Positions 1 through 10,338 of a stretch of DNA of 64,000 nt are shown piece after piece. This DNA comes from G963668605 sp963793625. Its GTDB lineage: Bacteria; Acidobacteriota; Terriglobia; Bryobacterales; Bryobacteraceae. The translations under genes and the position numbers were made by a program. Every line of letters starts with the position of its first letter. Position 1 is the stretch's first letter. Location: positions 1 to 64,000 of the forward strand of contig CAWCAT010000025.1 of the NCBI GenBank assembly GCA_963793625.1, read 5' to 3'. Below the pieces are notes generated by a model. That model did no database searches and had not been told where the DNA came from. It saw only the letters and a program-made list of their open reading frames with translations.

Positions 1-1209
1 TGGAATTCCTGGTTCGCCTATCTGCGGGATGTGGACGAGCAGCGGATACGCGCCGAGGCCAACCTCGCCGCCCAGCTTGGCGTCGAAGTCTTCTACGTCG
101 ACTACGGTTGGTCGCCCGAGCTTGGTGATTGGCAGCCAGAGCCCAAGCGCTTCCCCAGCGGACTCGGTGCCCTCGCCGATTACGTCCACAGCAAGGGGAT
201 GCGGTTTGGTGTTTGGGTAGCATTCGGCGACGCGGCTCCCAACTCGGTGCTGGTGAAGCAGCATCCCGAATTTCTTGCCGAGCAGCCCGACCGCGCGGCG
301 ATGGGCATCGATCAGGCGAAGATCCTGGTCCTCACGGGGCCGAGGACTGGTTGGTGGATCGAGTGGACCGTGTGGTGAAGGTACCACGGTGGACTGGCTG
401 AAGTTTGACCAACCGATGATCGCCGCCTGCAAGGCTACTGACCACGGACATCCGCCCGGCTTGTCCGGCTCACTGTATGCCAACAACCTGGCCTTCTACC
501 GGGCGCTGGAGAGGGTGGCACCCATTATCCGACCTTTGGATCGAGAACTGTTTCAAATGGGGACGGCTATCTCGACTACGGCCGGGCTACGCTCGGCCAC
601 ATGGCTAACCGACGATTCGGGAACACCCTTGTCGCCATGCCGCGCGTTCAGCAAGACTTCTACACGGCTAGCTTCGCCGTTCGCCCCGACTATCTGATTC
701 AGTGGCTAGCCGTGATGCCCAACACGGCCGGGGCGCTTGGCCGCACCACCTCAATTCGTGACCTTTCCATCAAGCCTTAAGTAGCATGGTTGGATCATGG
801 GGGTTGTCCTTGCGGCTTACCAGAAATGGATGCCGATCAACTGGACCTCCTCCGTCGCCTCATCGTCCAGTACAAGGGGATCCGCCCGTACATCGCCGAA
901 GGCGACCTCTACCATTTGGTCGGACCTTCCAACTTGAACGACCCATGGGACGGCGGCTGGCTGGGCGTACAATATCACGAAGCGACAGCGGAGAAGACGA
1001 GGAATCCTACGTTCGTAACGGCGAAAATGCCGCCGAGACAATCACCCTTAAACTGCGCGGTTTGGATCCCCAAGGTGTCTACCGGTGGTCACAAGAAACG
1101 AGGCAACCGCCGAGGAGATGGCACGGGCATGACCCAGACGAAGCTCGGCCTACCGGTACCGGTCGAGCCGCGGCTCGGAAATTGGCTCCTCTATGAGCGA
1201 ATAGGCTGA
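1..1209 (+). pseudogene. GH36-like alpha-galactosidase, 5'-truncated and frameshifted
   Basis: The window opens inside a glycoside hydrolase related to alpha-galactosidases, which hydrolyse alpha-linked galactose. The reading starts at base 1 with a W-N-S-W motif and continues with VDYGW, then GDW, then FPSGL and YVHSKGMRFG. Near base 340 it changes frame, and the stretch containing VDWLKFD, where the catalytic aspartate nucleophile of the family sits, continues in another frame from about 390. Further frame changes are needed near 540-560, 780 and 1000, and the protein appears to finish at 1209 with a beta-sandwich tail. The same motifs occur in the intact glycosidase at 50931-53009, so the two are homologues, although the best-conserved blocks are clearly not identical. 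With at least four frame changes it is either a decayed gene or a poor consensus. The neighbouring genes show the same damage, which favours the second reading. Confidence 0.75.
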
Positions 1210-1296
1210 CTGGCGATCGTCAAGCCGCTGCACGACAATTCGTCTGGCATTGGTAGCGCCGGTAGGGGCCGTGCAGACTGAGGTCCTGTCGTGAGA

Positions 1297-3870
1297 CTAC
1301 TTCGCGCTTAGAGGCTTCCCAGATCCCTGGCCCGGCAGAACCGGCCAGCCACCCCCGGCCACGGCCTCCGATCTCCGGACGGGCTTGGTCATGTCGATAT
1401 TGGGTGGACTGACTATTGCCAGCCCCGCTCCTTTTCCAAGGCGTTCGCGACAATCGCCCGCGTCATTCACGGTAGTATAAAGAGTGCTCACCGAGGTTGT
1501 ACCGGGATAGGGCATGTACTCCTGTGCCATGGCGAAAGGAATCATGTCCGGACGACGCTGAAAGAGGAGGTCCCCCCGGCAACTCGGGCAAACCGTCGGA
1601 TTGGTCCGTTACCATCAGGGTGAGGGCGGGCGATGGCTCGACTTCGAGGAGCAGATCGACCCCCTCTCTGCGGTCAGTCCCGTAGTAGCGCAGAAACCAA
1701 TCGCCCTTGTCGGACAGGCGGGATGCCGCCTGCCTGTTGCCATTCACTGTCGCGGTCAGAACGGGCGCCCCGCTTAACTCGACCCGCATTCCCCGGGCCA
1801 GCCGCGGACTGGAAAGGTGCAAGGCAAGCGCCCGAACATCGCCCGGAGGTCTGATCAGAGATAACTCTCAGTTGTGGCGCCGGCAGGGAAGCGGCCGGCG
1901 CCAGGCCCTTGAAGCCGTTCGGCGGTTTTGGGCTTTCGGGAATAAACGCGTACAGAGCGGGAGAGGTCGACCGGCTCGATAGCGCCAGGGAAAAACTGCG
2001 CCGTCCACGGATCGTTCGGCTTCTCCCCGAAACTGAGCCACGATGCCTTTCCGCTGTCCGCGTTCAGTTCATACCACACCCCATTCTGCATCGGCTGGCT
2101 GGTGTCGAAGCCTGACGTCACGCTTCCGGCGGCGAGGAAGCCGATCGCCACCAAGGCGACGACCGCCGCGCCAGCCATTTCCGCGTCCGGGTAACCATGT
2201 CCATCTGCGGTGCCAACAGCGCCAACATCGAGGCCAAGAACAGCATGGGTACCACCACGAACGGCACCGCCGGCTGCATGAGCAGGAACCAGAATCCGAT
2301 CAGGAGGTAAACGAGAACGACGGTCGGGACGACAATGAGCAGGATGATTGCCGCGAGGATTAGCCCGCCTACCCAGGCCACCAAGCCGCACGCCGCGGTG
2401 ACCTCGCCAGAACGCCGGCAATTGGCCGTTACAGCCAGGAAAAGGGAAGTCCCTAGCAAGGCCAGACGAACAGATAGCTCATCCCAGGCAGCGTGTAGCT
2501 GGTCAGCAGCGCCGGGACTAGCCAGATCAGTAGCGCCCCCGAGGTGAGATGCGTTGTCCTCAACCATCGACGCGCCAGAACGAAAACCGTCAAGCAGGCT
2601 GCAATCACCAGCGCCCCAAAACCGATCACGTTCAGAGATCGGCACCGTAGGTGCCCCATAAGGGTTGCGCCAGTATTCCGGAGAGTTTCCTGGCGATCCC
2701 TATCCAGACGACGGCAGATCACGACGGGAACGAGAATTCGGCGAAGGCGAAGGCCACGCGGCCGACAACCCCGGACCGTTAATTGCCGGCGGCGGAGGCC
2801 AATCGCTATTGCGCCGGCGAAAAGTAATCCGGCAAGGATCGCCAATGGCCTGGCCACGCGGCCGGGTACTGGACCATCATTCCCGGCAGAAGGAGAAGAA
2901 GACCCCGTCGTCACCGGCTCTCAGTACATCCAGATCCTAAGTGCCAAAGTAGCAAGCCAGACCGAATACGTTCTCCCCCTGATGCTGGAGGCTGCGCGGG
3001 TCCAGGGCATCCACTTGTCCATGGCGGAGTGATATATGGTATGGTAGTGCCAGCCGAACATGGGACTCAAACCGGGAACGCCGTGCTCGACAAAACGGTA
3101 AGGTCCGGTACCCAAGGGCATGGCCGAAAGCAGTTGGGTCAGAAAATACGGGCCATGGGATGGGGAACGGCGTTGGCAAAGCCTTCTACCAGACCGCGGT
3201 TTCCAGTACTTGTCTCCATTAGAAACCGACGCCCCGCTATCTCCCGCGGGTCCACAAGCCACCAGACGGACGTCCTTCGCCCAAGGATGCTGCCAGAAAG
3301 AAGGCCGCGGCGCCTTGCGCATCCACTTCCTCGGCGTCGGTCAGGACGAAGATCAGGTCGTTCCGGCAGACGTGGCCCGGACTGGATGGCGCGCATTCGA
3401 CTAAGGATGCCGGCTACGGCCCGCACCGTTATCGCTCGCGCCTGACGTACCCGGTTGAGAATCGTAATGAGCCAACACTGCCACCGCCCCGTTCGAACCG
3501 CTACCCGGAAGGCGAACGAGGATGTTCTGCTTGAGCTGGGAGGCGGACAGGGCCTGCTCGCTAAGTCACCGCGCCAGTGGCGTCCTGGACTACCGGGTCC
3601 AGCCCCATCGCCCGAATTTCTGGAGAACGTATTCCCGGACCTTTTCCAGCGCCAGCGAACCGACGGGTGGGCCGCTGCTTATCACTCGCAGATGGCTCAG
3701 CGCTCGCTCGCCCGAAAACTCTGACAAGGCGCGGTTCCGGGACAATGGCCGGCGGGACGATGATCTGCGCCACCGCGACCCATACCGCTAGAGCAAGACG
3801 AGAAGGACAGCACGACCTGAAGGACGGGTTTACTGATCACCCGTCGAATAATGGAAGGGAGACGTTTGAA
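1297..3870 (-). pseudogene. M28-family metallopeptidase with C-terminal membrane region, frameshifted
   Basis: Read on the minus strand, pieces in all three frames join into one zinc aminopeptidase-like protein of the M28 family. An N-terminal hydrophobic segment lies near 3830. The metal-binding part follows at about 3480-3400 as VLAHYDS and then SDNGAG, matching the H-x-D and D-N-G ligands of M28 enzymes. A conserved HYHTIYHSAMD-type block lies at about 3040-3000, where the last catalytic histidine is expected. The middle, about 2900-2120, encodes several hydrophobic helices, and the end, about 1820-1297, is a soluble domain. M28 proteins with a multi-helix C-terminal half are known from bacteria and from ER peptidases. 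At least six frame changes are needed. The start is uncertain because the first codons also lie in a disturbed stretch. The family call is firm; the exact ends are approximate. Confidence 0.7.
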
Positions 3871-3899
3871 TGGTAGATTTGTAGTCGATGACGTCACTG

Positions 3900-4625
3900 T
3901 CCCTTCTCCTTCTAATCTTCTAGCCTAATCTGACCTAAAACGCCGCTTTGTCGAGCGGATCATTTCGGCGAAGTCTGGCCGGCAAAGTCGACTATCCGCC
4001 CGGAGTATCTACATTAAGAACGAAGCGAATCCCCCGGTAGCGTTCGTCACGGAAGCCCTGGAAATGGTCGGAGTCCTATTGGCAGACACAACCAGACGAG
4101 CAGGACGGGAGCGACAAGCCAACGACCAATCATGCCCATCGATTTCCCCGCGAATCCTCCTCCGCCAATCTGGATAGCGGTCCAAGGATAGCGGAATCGG
4201 GGATGGGAGGCACCAACCAAGTGGTTAGATTAGGACTAACCATCTGGATAGTAGAGGAAATGGTTTGGCCAACCACCCAACCGGCCGCTTTATGGCTAAG
4301 TCGGCTAGTTTCGACCGCCTGCACCTTTTTGTCCGCTCTTGGAAAACCGGAGGGGATGGTCACAAAATGGTGGCCTACTCTGGCGCAGCAATACGCAAAA
4401 TCGTGCCGGCGCAATCTTGACTTGGCGCTGGATTGGGCGTATACCTCCCTCAATACGGCTGGTCGGCGGGGATGACCGGCCAATGGCGGGCGGACGTGCC
4501 CGCTTCCGCCGTCCTTCTTGGAAGGACAGCGTCCGAGTTCCTGTAGCGGCCAGCTCGTTCAGCGCCATTGAAAGGCGCCAAAGGTCAACCCGACTAGCGA
4601 AACTTCGAGCATCTGAGGAACGCCG
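3900..4625. other. Stretch without a recognisable gene
   Basis: These roughly 725 bases lie between the divergent peptidase and ion-channel genes. The open frames in it, the longest being about 115 codons on the minus strand, carry no motif I recognise and overlap each other without a preferred frame. The stretch may hold the two divergent promoters plus a gene too damaged to read. Confidence 0.4.
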
Positions 4626-6524
4626 GTGAAAAAGAGCACCCTGTCCAATCACCTTCGCTATCTAATCGACAACGTCGATGTCCCGCGGTCCGGGAGTGCT
4701 AATCCTCTGGCTGGCATCGATCACGATACTTGTTGTCGTTGGCGCCTCCTTTCTTATTCAACTGGCGGGAACCGATCCGGACGAGAAGATCTCCCGCAGG
4801 TCTTGTTTACGGTTCTCTTTCAGACCCTTACCCCCACCACGGTCAGTGCTACGGCGGGCTCGTCCTTGTTCCTGGGAGCCATGCTGGGCGCGGCCCTCGG
4901 CGGGTGCTGTTCGTCAGTGTCTTCATCGGCATCCTGACCAACCTAATCGACAATCGTCTTAACGACCTGCGCAAGGGACAATCGACCGTCTTGGAGAGCG
5001 ACCACACGCTCATTCTTGGCTGGTCGGCGCAGGTCTTCACCGTCATTTCGCAGTTGGTCATCACCAATGTCCATCATCACCATTCCTGTATTGTCATTCT
5101 CGCCGACCGGGACAGAGTGCAGATGGAAGACCGAGATCCGGGGCCAAGGTCCGAAGAGGGCCGCACGCGAATTGTGTGCCGCACTGGCAGTCCTCTCGAC
5201 CCCACGGATGTAGAAATTGTGAGCCCCGAAACGGCACGCTCGAATCATTGTTCTGGCCCCTGAGAACGACGACACCGACACGTATGCTGATCAAGGCGCT
5301 ACTCGTGTTGACCAACGAATCCGACGGTAATCTCCGGTCGTGGCACAATCGTCGCCGATATCCAGCATCGGAAGAATCTGGAGAATTGTCGGCCTCGTCG
5401 GGGGCGACAAGGTGGAACTAGTGCTCGTTCATGTCAGCTAATCTCCCGGATAATGGTTCCCAGACCTGTCGCCAGACGGGCTTGTCGACTGTCTAGCCGA
5501 ACTCCTCAACTTCGAGGGCGACGAGCTCTACTTCAGAGAAGAGCCGGTGCTGGTAGGCCGGACATTTGGCGAGGCATTGTTGGCCTAGGAAGACGGGTGC
5601 CGATCGGGCCGCAGCGCCAGGGCGGTGGCACTCAGCTAAACCCACCCATGGTCACGCCGATTTCCCCGGGCGACCAGAATCATCACCGCCATCTCGGGGA
5701 CCGGGGCCTCCATCCAATTGTCGGGACTTGCCGAGTTAAAGATGGATGAGGAAGCAATGCAAAAGGGCGAGGCGAGTCCATCGAAGCCGGAAGCACGCTG
5801 ATTCGGGCTCGAACCATCATGCGCCACAAATCATCCGCGAGCTCGACCACTATGTGGCGCCAGGTTCTCATTGCCTGGTGTCGCCCAAGTAACGGTGCCG
5901 AAACCCAAATCAGGGGTTGCTGCACTGGGCTCAAGAACAGCGCGGCGTCGTTCAAACAAGGCGACACGACGCATCGCGAAACCCTTGGATGAACTGGCGA
6001 TTCCCAGCTTCCAGCACGTCATCGTCCTTAGCTATTCCGATACGTTGGGCGTCCAGGAGGCCGACGCGCGAACGTTGATGACGCTCTTGCACCTGCGGGA
6101 CATCCGGGAGCGCTCAGGAGAGGATTTTTCGATTGTCAGCGAGATGCTCGACGGGCGCAACCGCGACCTGGCCGACGTTACCCGCGCTGACGATTTCATC
6201 GTGAGCGACCAGATCGTTAGCTTCGTCCTTACCCAGGTTGCCGAGAACCGGCACCTGAACGCGGTCTTCAGCGACTTGTTCGATCCCGAGGGCTCGGAAA
6301 TCTATCTCAGGCCAGTGCGGGAATACGTCCGACCCGGGACGCCGGTCAACTTCTATACAGTGACAGAGTCGGCCCGCCGTCGCGGTGAGGTTGCGCTTGG
6401 CTACCGGTTGGCAGGGGATGCCCAGAAAGCCAGGAGCACCTTTGGCATCGTGCTGAACCCGAACAAGTCGGATCGTTTCACATTCGGCGAAGGTGACCAG
6501 ATCATCACGTTGGCGAAGCAATGA
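4626..6524 (+). pseudogene. CASTOR/POLLUX-type ion channel, frameshifted
   Basis: The start at GTG 4626 begins KKSTLSNHLRY, followed by a transmembrane helix (VLILWLASITILVVVGAS) at about 4690-4760. A pore-like segment with FQTLTPTT, then a second helix, lead into a stretch reading LRKGQSTVLESDHTLILGWS (about 4965-5025), which is the linker into the NAD-binding-like regulatory domain of CASTOR/POLLUX channels. The second regulatory half is intact from about 5900 to the stop and ends with a PVNFYTV block and a GDQIITLA strand, typical of this family. The homologues gate monovalent or divalent cations across membranes, and ligand binding by the RCK-like domains controls opening. At least six frame changes occur between 4790 and 5900. 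The length of the joined protein, about 630 residues, is normal for the family, so little seems to be missing apart from single bases. Confidence 0.75.
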
Positions 6525-6540
6525 TGGGCGTTTGACATAG

Positions 6541-7470
6541 TCACGAGAAACGACTCTGGGTCTTGATGAACGTGCCCCGCCGCAGCTCGTCGAAGGCGAC
6601 CCGCAGCTCCTCCTGGGTGTTCATCACGATCGGCCCGTACCAGGCGATCGGCTCGCCGATGGGCTTGCCCGAGATCAGCAGGAACCGCACCGGCTCCTCC
6701 TCGGTCGACGACGGTGACCGTGATCGCCGTCGCCGAAGAGCACCAGGTGCCCGTCGCCGATCAGCGCGCCGCGCTCCATGTCGAAGTAGTTCGGCCCCCT
6801 CGGCCTCGTAGCTGTAGGGGTCCTTCTGCTGGCAGAAGACGCCCTTGCCGCCGATCACGTAGGCGAAGACCGTGTGGCCCCGCGGCGTCGGGTGCGTGAA
6901 GGCCGCGCCGGGCGGCAACGGTGACGTCGAGGTACTCGGGGTCGGTGACGACGTCGCGCACCGGGCCCGTCACGCCGTCCGCCGTGCCGGCGATGACCTT
7001 GATCTTGGTCCCGCTCGGCGTCCGTCACCTCGGGGATCTCGGCGCTGGTCACGCCCCGGTAGCGCGGGTCCATCATCTTGTTGGCGGCCGGCAGGTTGGC
7101 CCAGAGCTGGAAGCCGTGCATCGCGCCCTGCGCGTCGCCCTTGGGCATCTCCTGGTGGATGATGCCGCTGCCGGCGGTCATCCACTGCACGTCGCCCGAG
7201 GAGATGACGCCGCTGTTGCCCAGGCTGTCGCCGTGCTCGACGTCGCCGCGCAGGACGTAGGTGATGGTCTCGATGCCGCGGTGGGGATGCCAGGGGAAGC
7301 CCTTGAGGTAGTCGTCGGGCTCGTCCGAGCGGAAGTCGTCGAGCAGCAGGAACGGGTCGTACAGCTTGCGGGTCGCCGAAGCCGATGGCCCGGTGGAGGT
7401 GCACGCCGGCGCCCTCGATCGTCGGCCGGCTCTTGGTCACCTTGCGGATCGTTCTCTGCTTTTCAGCCAT
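6541..7470 (-). pseudogene. Pirin-family protein, frameshifted
   Basis: Starting at ATG 7470, the minus strand reads as a bicupin of the pirin family. The first residues resemble KVTKSRPTIEGAGVHLHRAIG. Then come the histidine-rich cupin motif reading PWHPHRGIET in a shifted frame, then WMTAGSGIIHQEMP with the further metal-ligand residues, then GFQLWANLP. The C-terminal cupin ends with RFLLISGKPIGEPIAWYGP and VMNT. Some pirins act as quercetin 2,3-dioxygenases and others as regulators, and sequence alone does not decide which. At least four frame changes are present. Base composition is clearly richer in G+C than in the channel gene just upstream. The next gene upstream on this strand, an NADPH-dependent FMN reductase, shares the strand and the composition. 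Confidence 0.75.
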
Positions 7471-7556
7471 GAGTCTACTCCTCCAATACTGCCCGGTATA
7501 CCGGCAGAACTGCCTCTGGTGCGTGGGAACTCGCTTGGACTTCCGGACAGTCACCC

Positions 7557-8279
7557 TTAATATTCGATTGCCAAGGCCGGTCGCCCTTGAGCTAGTCTGC
7601 CCGCTGGGTCGCCGGACTTGGCTGCTCGCCGAGGAACTCGAACCACGCCTTCTTGGCGCACGGGGTAGTGCTTGGCGGCCTCGACGAGATCCATGAACGC
7701 GACGATGGTGCTGCTCGAAGCGATCGGCGAGCGGCTCGTTGAGAATCTGGGCCGTCCGGGTCGAGGGCCTGGTGCGCCTGCGCGAGGGAGAACATGTCCG
7801 GGAAGACCCGCGCGCCCAGGTGTTCCAGCGGGATGCGGAGCGCCCAGAGGCCCCGGTTGCCGCCGGCCATCGATGGCGAGGCCGAAAGCAGCAGGCCGTG
7901 CCGGGCGTTGAACGGCTGCGGGTGGTACCGGGAGACCCAGTCGATGGCGTTCTTGAGCAGCCCCGGCATCGAGGCGTTGTACTCGGGGGAGGCGATGACG
8001 AAGGCGTCGTTGGCCTCGAGGCGGCGGCGGAACTCCGCTGCGCCGGGCGGGAAGCCCGTGGCTGTCCTCGACGTCCTGATTGTAGGAGGGGGCGTCGAAG
8101 TCCCTCATCGACGCGAGGTCCACCGTCCCGCCGTGCTGCTCGATGGTCCGAGCGGCGAGCCGGGCAAGCCGGAGGTTGAGGGACTCGGCCCGAAGCGACG
8201 CGGCGAACACCAGGTAGCGCACCGGCTCCCTAGGCGTCATCGCATCGGAAGCGCTCAAGCCACCGGGAGAATCTGACAT
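7557..8279 (-). pseudogene. NADPH-dependent FMN reductase family protein, frameshifted
   Basis: The minus strand reads as a flavodoxin-like NAD(P)H:FMN reductase. It has an N-terminal phosphate-binding motif reading VFAASLRAESLNLRLA, a SPEYNASMPGLLKNAIDWVSR segment (the classic flavin-binding SPEYN-x-S-x-P-G motif of this family), and a SASPSMAGGNRGLWALR strand-loop. The middle runs in a second frame, with breaks near 8050, 7770 and 7700. A plausible start lies at ATG 8279 or at an internal ATG near 8240. It sits upstream of the pirin gene on the same strand with an 86-base gap, so the two may be co-transcribed. Such enzymes reduce FMN, quinones or azo compounds; the substrate cannot be told from this sequence. 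The high G+C matches the pirin gene. Confidence 0.75.
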
Positions 8280-8576
8280 CGGTATCCTCCTTGGCGATTG
8301 TTCGCCACCAGCCCGAGGGGAGGGGAAACCCCGTCAAGTGGGCGGTTTGGCGTTCACGAAGGAGCTTTGGGTCTCGGCTTCCCCTAATCTTATCGCGCCC
8401 CCGCGACGTTCGCTTGTCTGCAAGATCTATACCGCCCGAATGGTAAGGCAGCCAGTCCCCGGTAGTCATAGACATTCGGACCGACTATCCCAAATCGTTT
8501 ACTGCGCCAACCCGTTGGATGTACAATGGATCATGGCCGTTCTGTCCTCGGGAGAGAGCACAGGAGGGACCGACAA

Positions 8577-8830
8577 TGCAGTACGCCGAACCAGGCTATG
8601 TCGTTCGTCACGCGATCCCCGGCCGTCTTCGCATCAGGCTGACGGGCTTGACGTTCCCGTCCGTCCAGATCGCCAGACTGGCGCGGAGGCTGGCGCAGCA
8701 GGCCGGGGTAGGCAAAGCAGACGCCCACGCCGGCAGCCGGTGCATCATCCTCATCTATGACACCCGAACGACCTCGGCGGACGCCGTGCTAGCGCTTTTT
8801 ACCAGAGAATTCTCGGCCGTGTACCAGTAG
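8577..8830 (+). CDS. HMA_2-like small domain protein, likely partner of a P-type ATPase
   Basis: This 84-residue protein begins MQYAEPGYVVRHAIPGRLRIR. The HAIPGRLRIR strand-turn matches the start of the HMA_2 type of heavy-metal-associated fold, which precedes many P-type ATPases. The usual metal-binding Cys-x-x-Cys of classical HMA domains is absent, as is normal for HMA_2. A purine-rich stretch, ggagggacc, precedes the ATG. The next open frame downstream, 8908-9034, is the beginning of a P-type ATPase, so this domain is probably encoded as a separate subunit or is separated from the ATPase by a frame error at the stop. It is one of the few undamaged readings in the first 9 kb, perhaps because it is short. 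Confidence 0.55.
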
Positions 8831-8907
8831 CGCAAGCGAGACCGCGATCTCGCCCAAGGAAACGGCCGGCAAGCCGCACTCTAGCGGTCAAATCGCCGGG
8901 GCCACAG

Positions 8908-9034
8908 ATGCCCTCGCGTCGTCTTATCGAAGTACTGGGCCTGGGTGGCGTGCTCGTCTATGGCTTAGTCCGCCGTTTGCTGTTTGGCGCCACTCTCGCG
9001 CAGGGGCCCTTCAGCGTGGTGTTCCTAGCAGCCA
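8908..9034 (+). CDS. P-type ATPase N-terminus, cut at a junction
   Basis: From ATG 8908 the frame reads MPSRRLIEVLGLGGVLVYGL and then VRRLLFGATLAQGPFSVVFLAA. This resembles the first membrane helix and following loop of metal-transporting P-type ATPases that lie just behind an HMA_2 domain. The frame stays open into the following sequence only by chance and stops at 9073-9075. From about 9034 onward the DNA instead encodes a histidine kinase in a different frame. None of the ATPase core, such as the DKTGT phosphorylation motif, follows. About 42 residues are left. The call rests on a short hydrophobic stretch and on the HMA_2-like neighbour, so it is moderate. Confidence 0.45.
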
Positions 9035-10115
9035 TAACAATCTGCTCACCGCGATTTCCGGCTTCAGCGAATTAGTGCTTGAGAGCATGGGCGAAGAAGA
9101 TCCGCGGCGGCTCGACATCGAAGAGATCCGCAAGGCAGGCGATCGTGCCGCGTGCCTCACCCGCCAGTTGCTGGCATTCAGCCGCAAGCAAGTGCTGCAG
9201 CCGCAGGTCCTGAATCTGAATGCCGTGATTCAGGACATCGAAACGATGCTGCGTCACCTGATGCGCGAAGACGTCGAACTGGTTATGATGCTCGACCCGA
9301 ACCTGGATTCACTGCGTGCCGATCGGGGACAGATGGAACAGGTGATCATCAATCTGGCCGTGAATGCGCGCGATGCCATGGCGCACAGCGGGCGGCTCAC
9401 GATCACCACTTCGAACGTGCAGCACAGCGGAAAGTCGCAGGATCTGCGAACCGCCCTGGAGCCCGGCGCTTACGTCGTGCTCTCGGTAAAAGATACGGGC
9501 AGCGGTATCGATTCGGGCACGCTGGCGCACATTTTCGAGCCATTCTTTACGACCAAGCAGCAGGGCAAGGGTACCGGACTAGGACTTTCCACTGTCTATG
9601 GGATCGTCAACCAGAGCGGCGGCGGGATCGGTGTCGAAACCTCTCCGGCCACCGGAACTACGTTCCACATTTACATTCCGCGTCACGAGGGTGCCGCACG
9701 TCCGCTGCGGCTCGTGCATAGCAATCGGCGCATCACGCCGATTGGCGCTGAAACGGTTCTATTGGTCGAAGATGACGAAGATGTCGGCATCGTGCTTCGT
9801 CGCATCCTGACCCGTCTCGGATATCACGTGATCACTGCCCGTGACGGACAGGAAGCGATCGACTTGTTGACTAAACACGACAGGCCGATTCATCTGTTGC
9901 TGACCGATATCGTGATGCCGAAGATGTCCGGCGGCGAACTGCTGCGCGAACTGGCGCGGACGCGCCCGAACGTCAAAGTGTTGTACGTTTCCGGGCACAC
10001 ACAGGAGTACTCGGTGCGCGAATTGGATATTGATCCGGAGGCTGCGTTCCTGCAGAAACCGTTCTCTCCGGACCTGCTCGCCAGACGCGTTCGAGAAGTT
10101 TTGGATAGCGACTAA
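9033..10115 (+). CDS. Hybrid sensor histidine kinase/response regulator, 5'-truncated
   Basis: The frame can be followed from 9033, where NNLLTAISGFSELVLE is the second half of the H-box of PAS/HWE-like hybrid kinases (usually H-D-F-N-N-L-L). The phosphoacceptor histidine and all sensor domains are missing because foreign sequence precedes it. An ATPase domain follows, with an N-box (NLAVNARDAM) at 9348-9377, a G1 box (DTGSGID) near 9495, an FEPFFTTK motif near 9536 and a GKGTGLGLST G2 box near 9565. The C-terminal receiver domain begins near 9755 with VLLVEDDED, has its phosphorylatable aspartate in LLLTDIVMP (about 9905) and the conserved lysine in LQKPF (about 10055). As it stands it would be inactive in autophosphorylation. 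The original protein was probably several hundred residues longer. Confidence 0.9.
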   Translation, partial: HNNLLTAISGFSELVLESMGEEDPRRLDIEEIRKAGDRAACLTRQLLAFSRKQVLQPQVLNLNAVIQDIETMLRHLMREDVELVMMLDPNLDSLRADRGQMEQVIINLAVNARDAMAHSGRLTITTSNVQHSGKSQDLRTALEPGAYVVLSVKDTGSGIDSGTLAHIFEPFFTTKQQGKGTGLGLSTVYGIVNQSGGGIGVETSPATGTTFHIYIPRHEGAARPLRLVHSNRRITPIGAETVLLVEDDEDVGIVLRRILTRLGYHVITARDGQEAIDLLTKHDRPIHLLLTDIVMPKMSGGELLRELARTRPNVKVLYVSGHTQEYSVRELDIDPEAAFLQKPFSPDLLARRVREVLDSD

Positions 10116-10338
10116 TTGCAACTTTTCTCATAGCGACTTCAATTGCCGGAAGTCTCACATGCTTGGCTTAAACCAAGGTAGTGGCTCGTTCAAACGCTTT
10201 CCGGAACCCACGGTCTCGGTCAGTTTCCGCGAACGCCGTTTTGCTGCCGAAACGCGTTCGCATGATTTTTCTGAGCCAACCGATTGGCGTGCAGCACTGG
10301 CGGAACTATTGACATCGCTCGGTGTCCAACTCTGGGAG

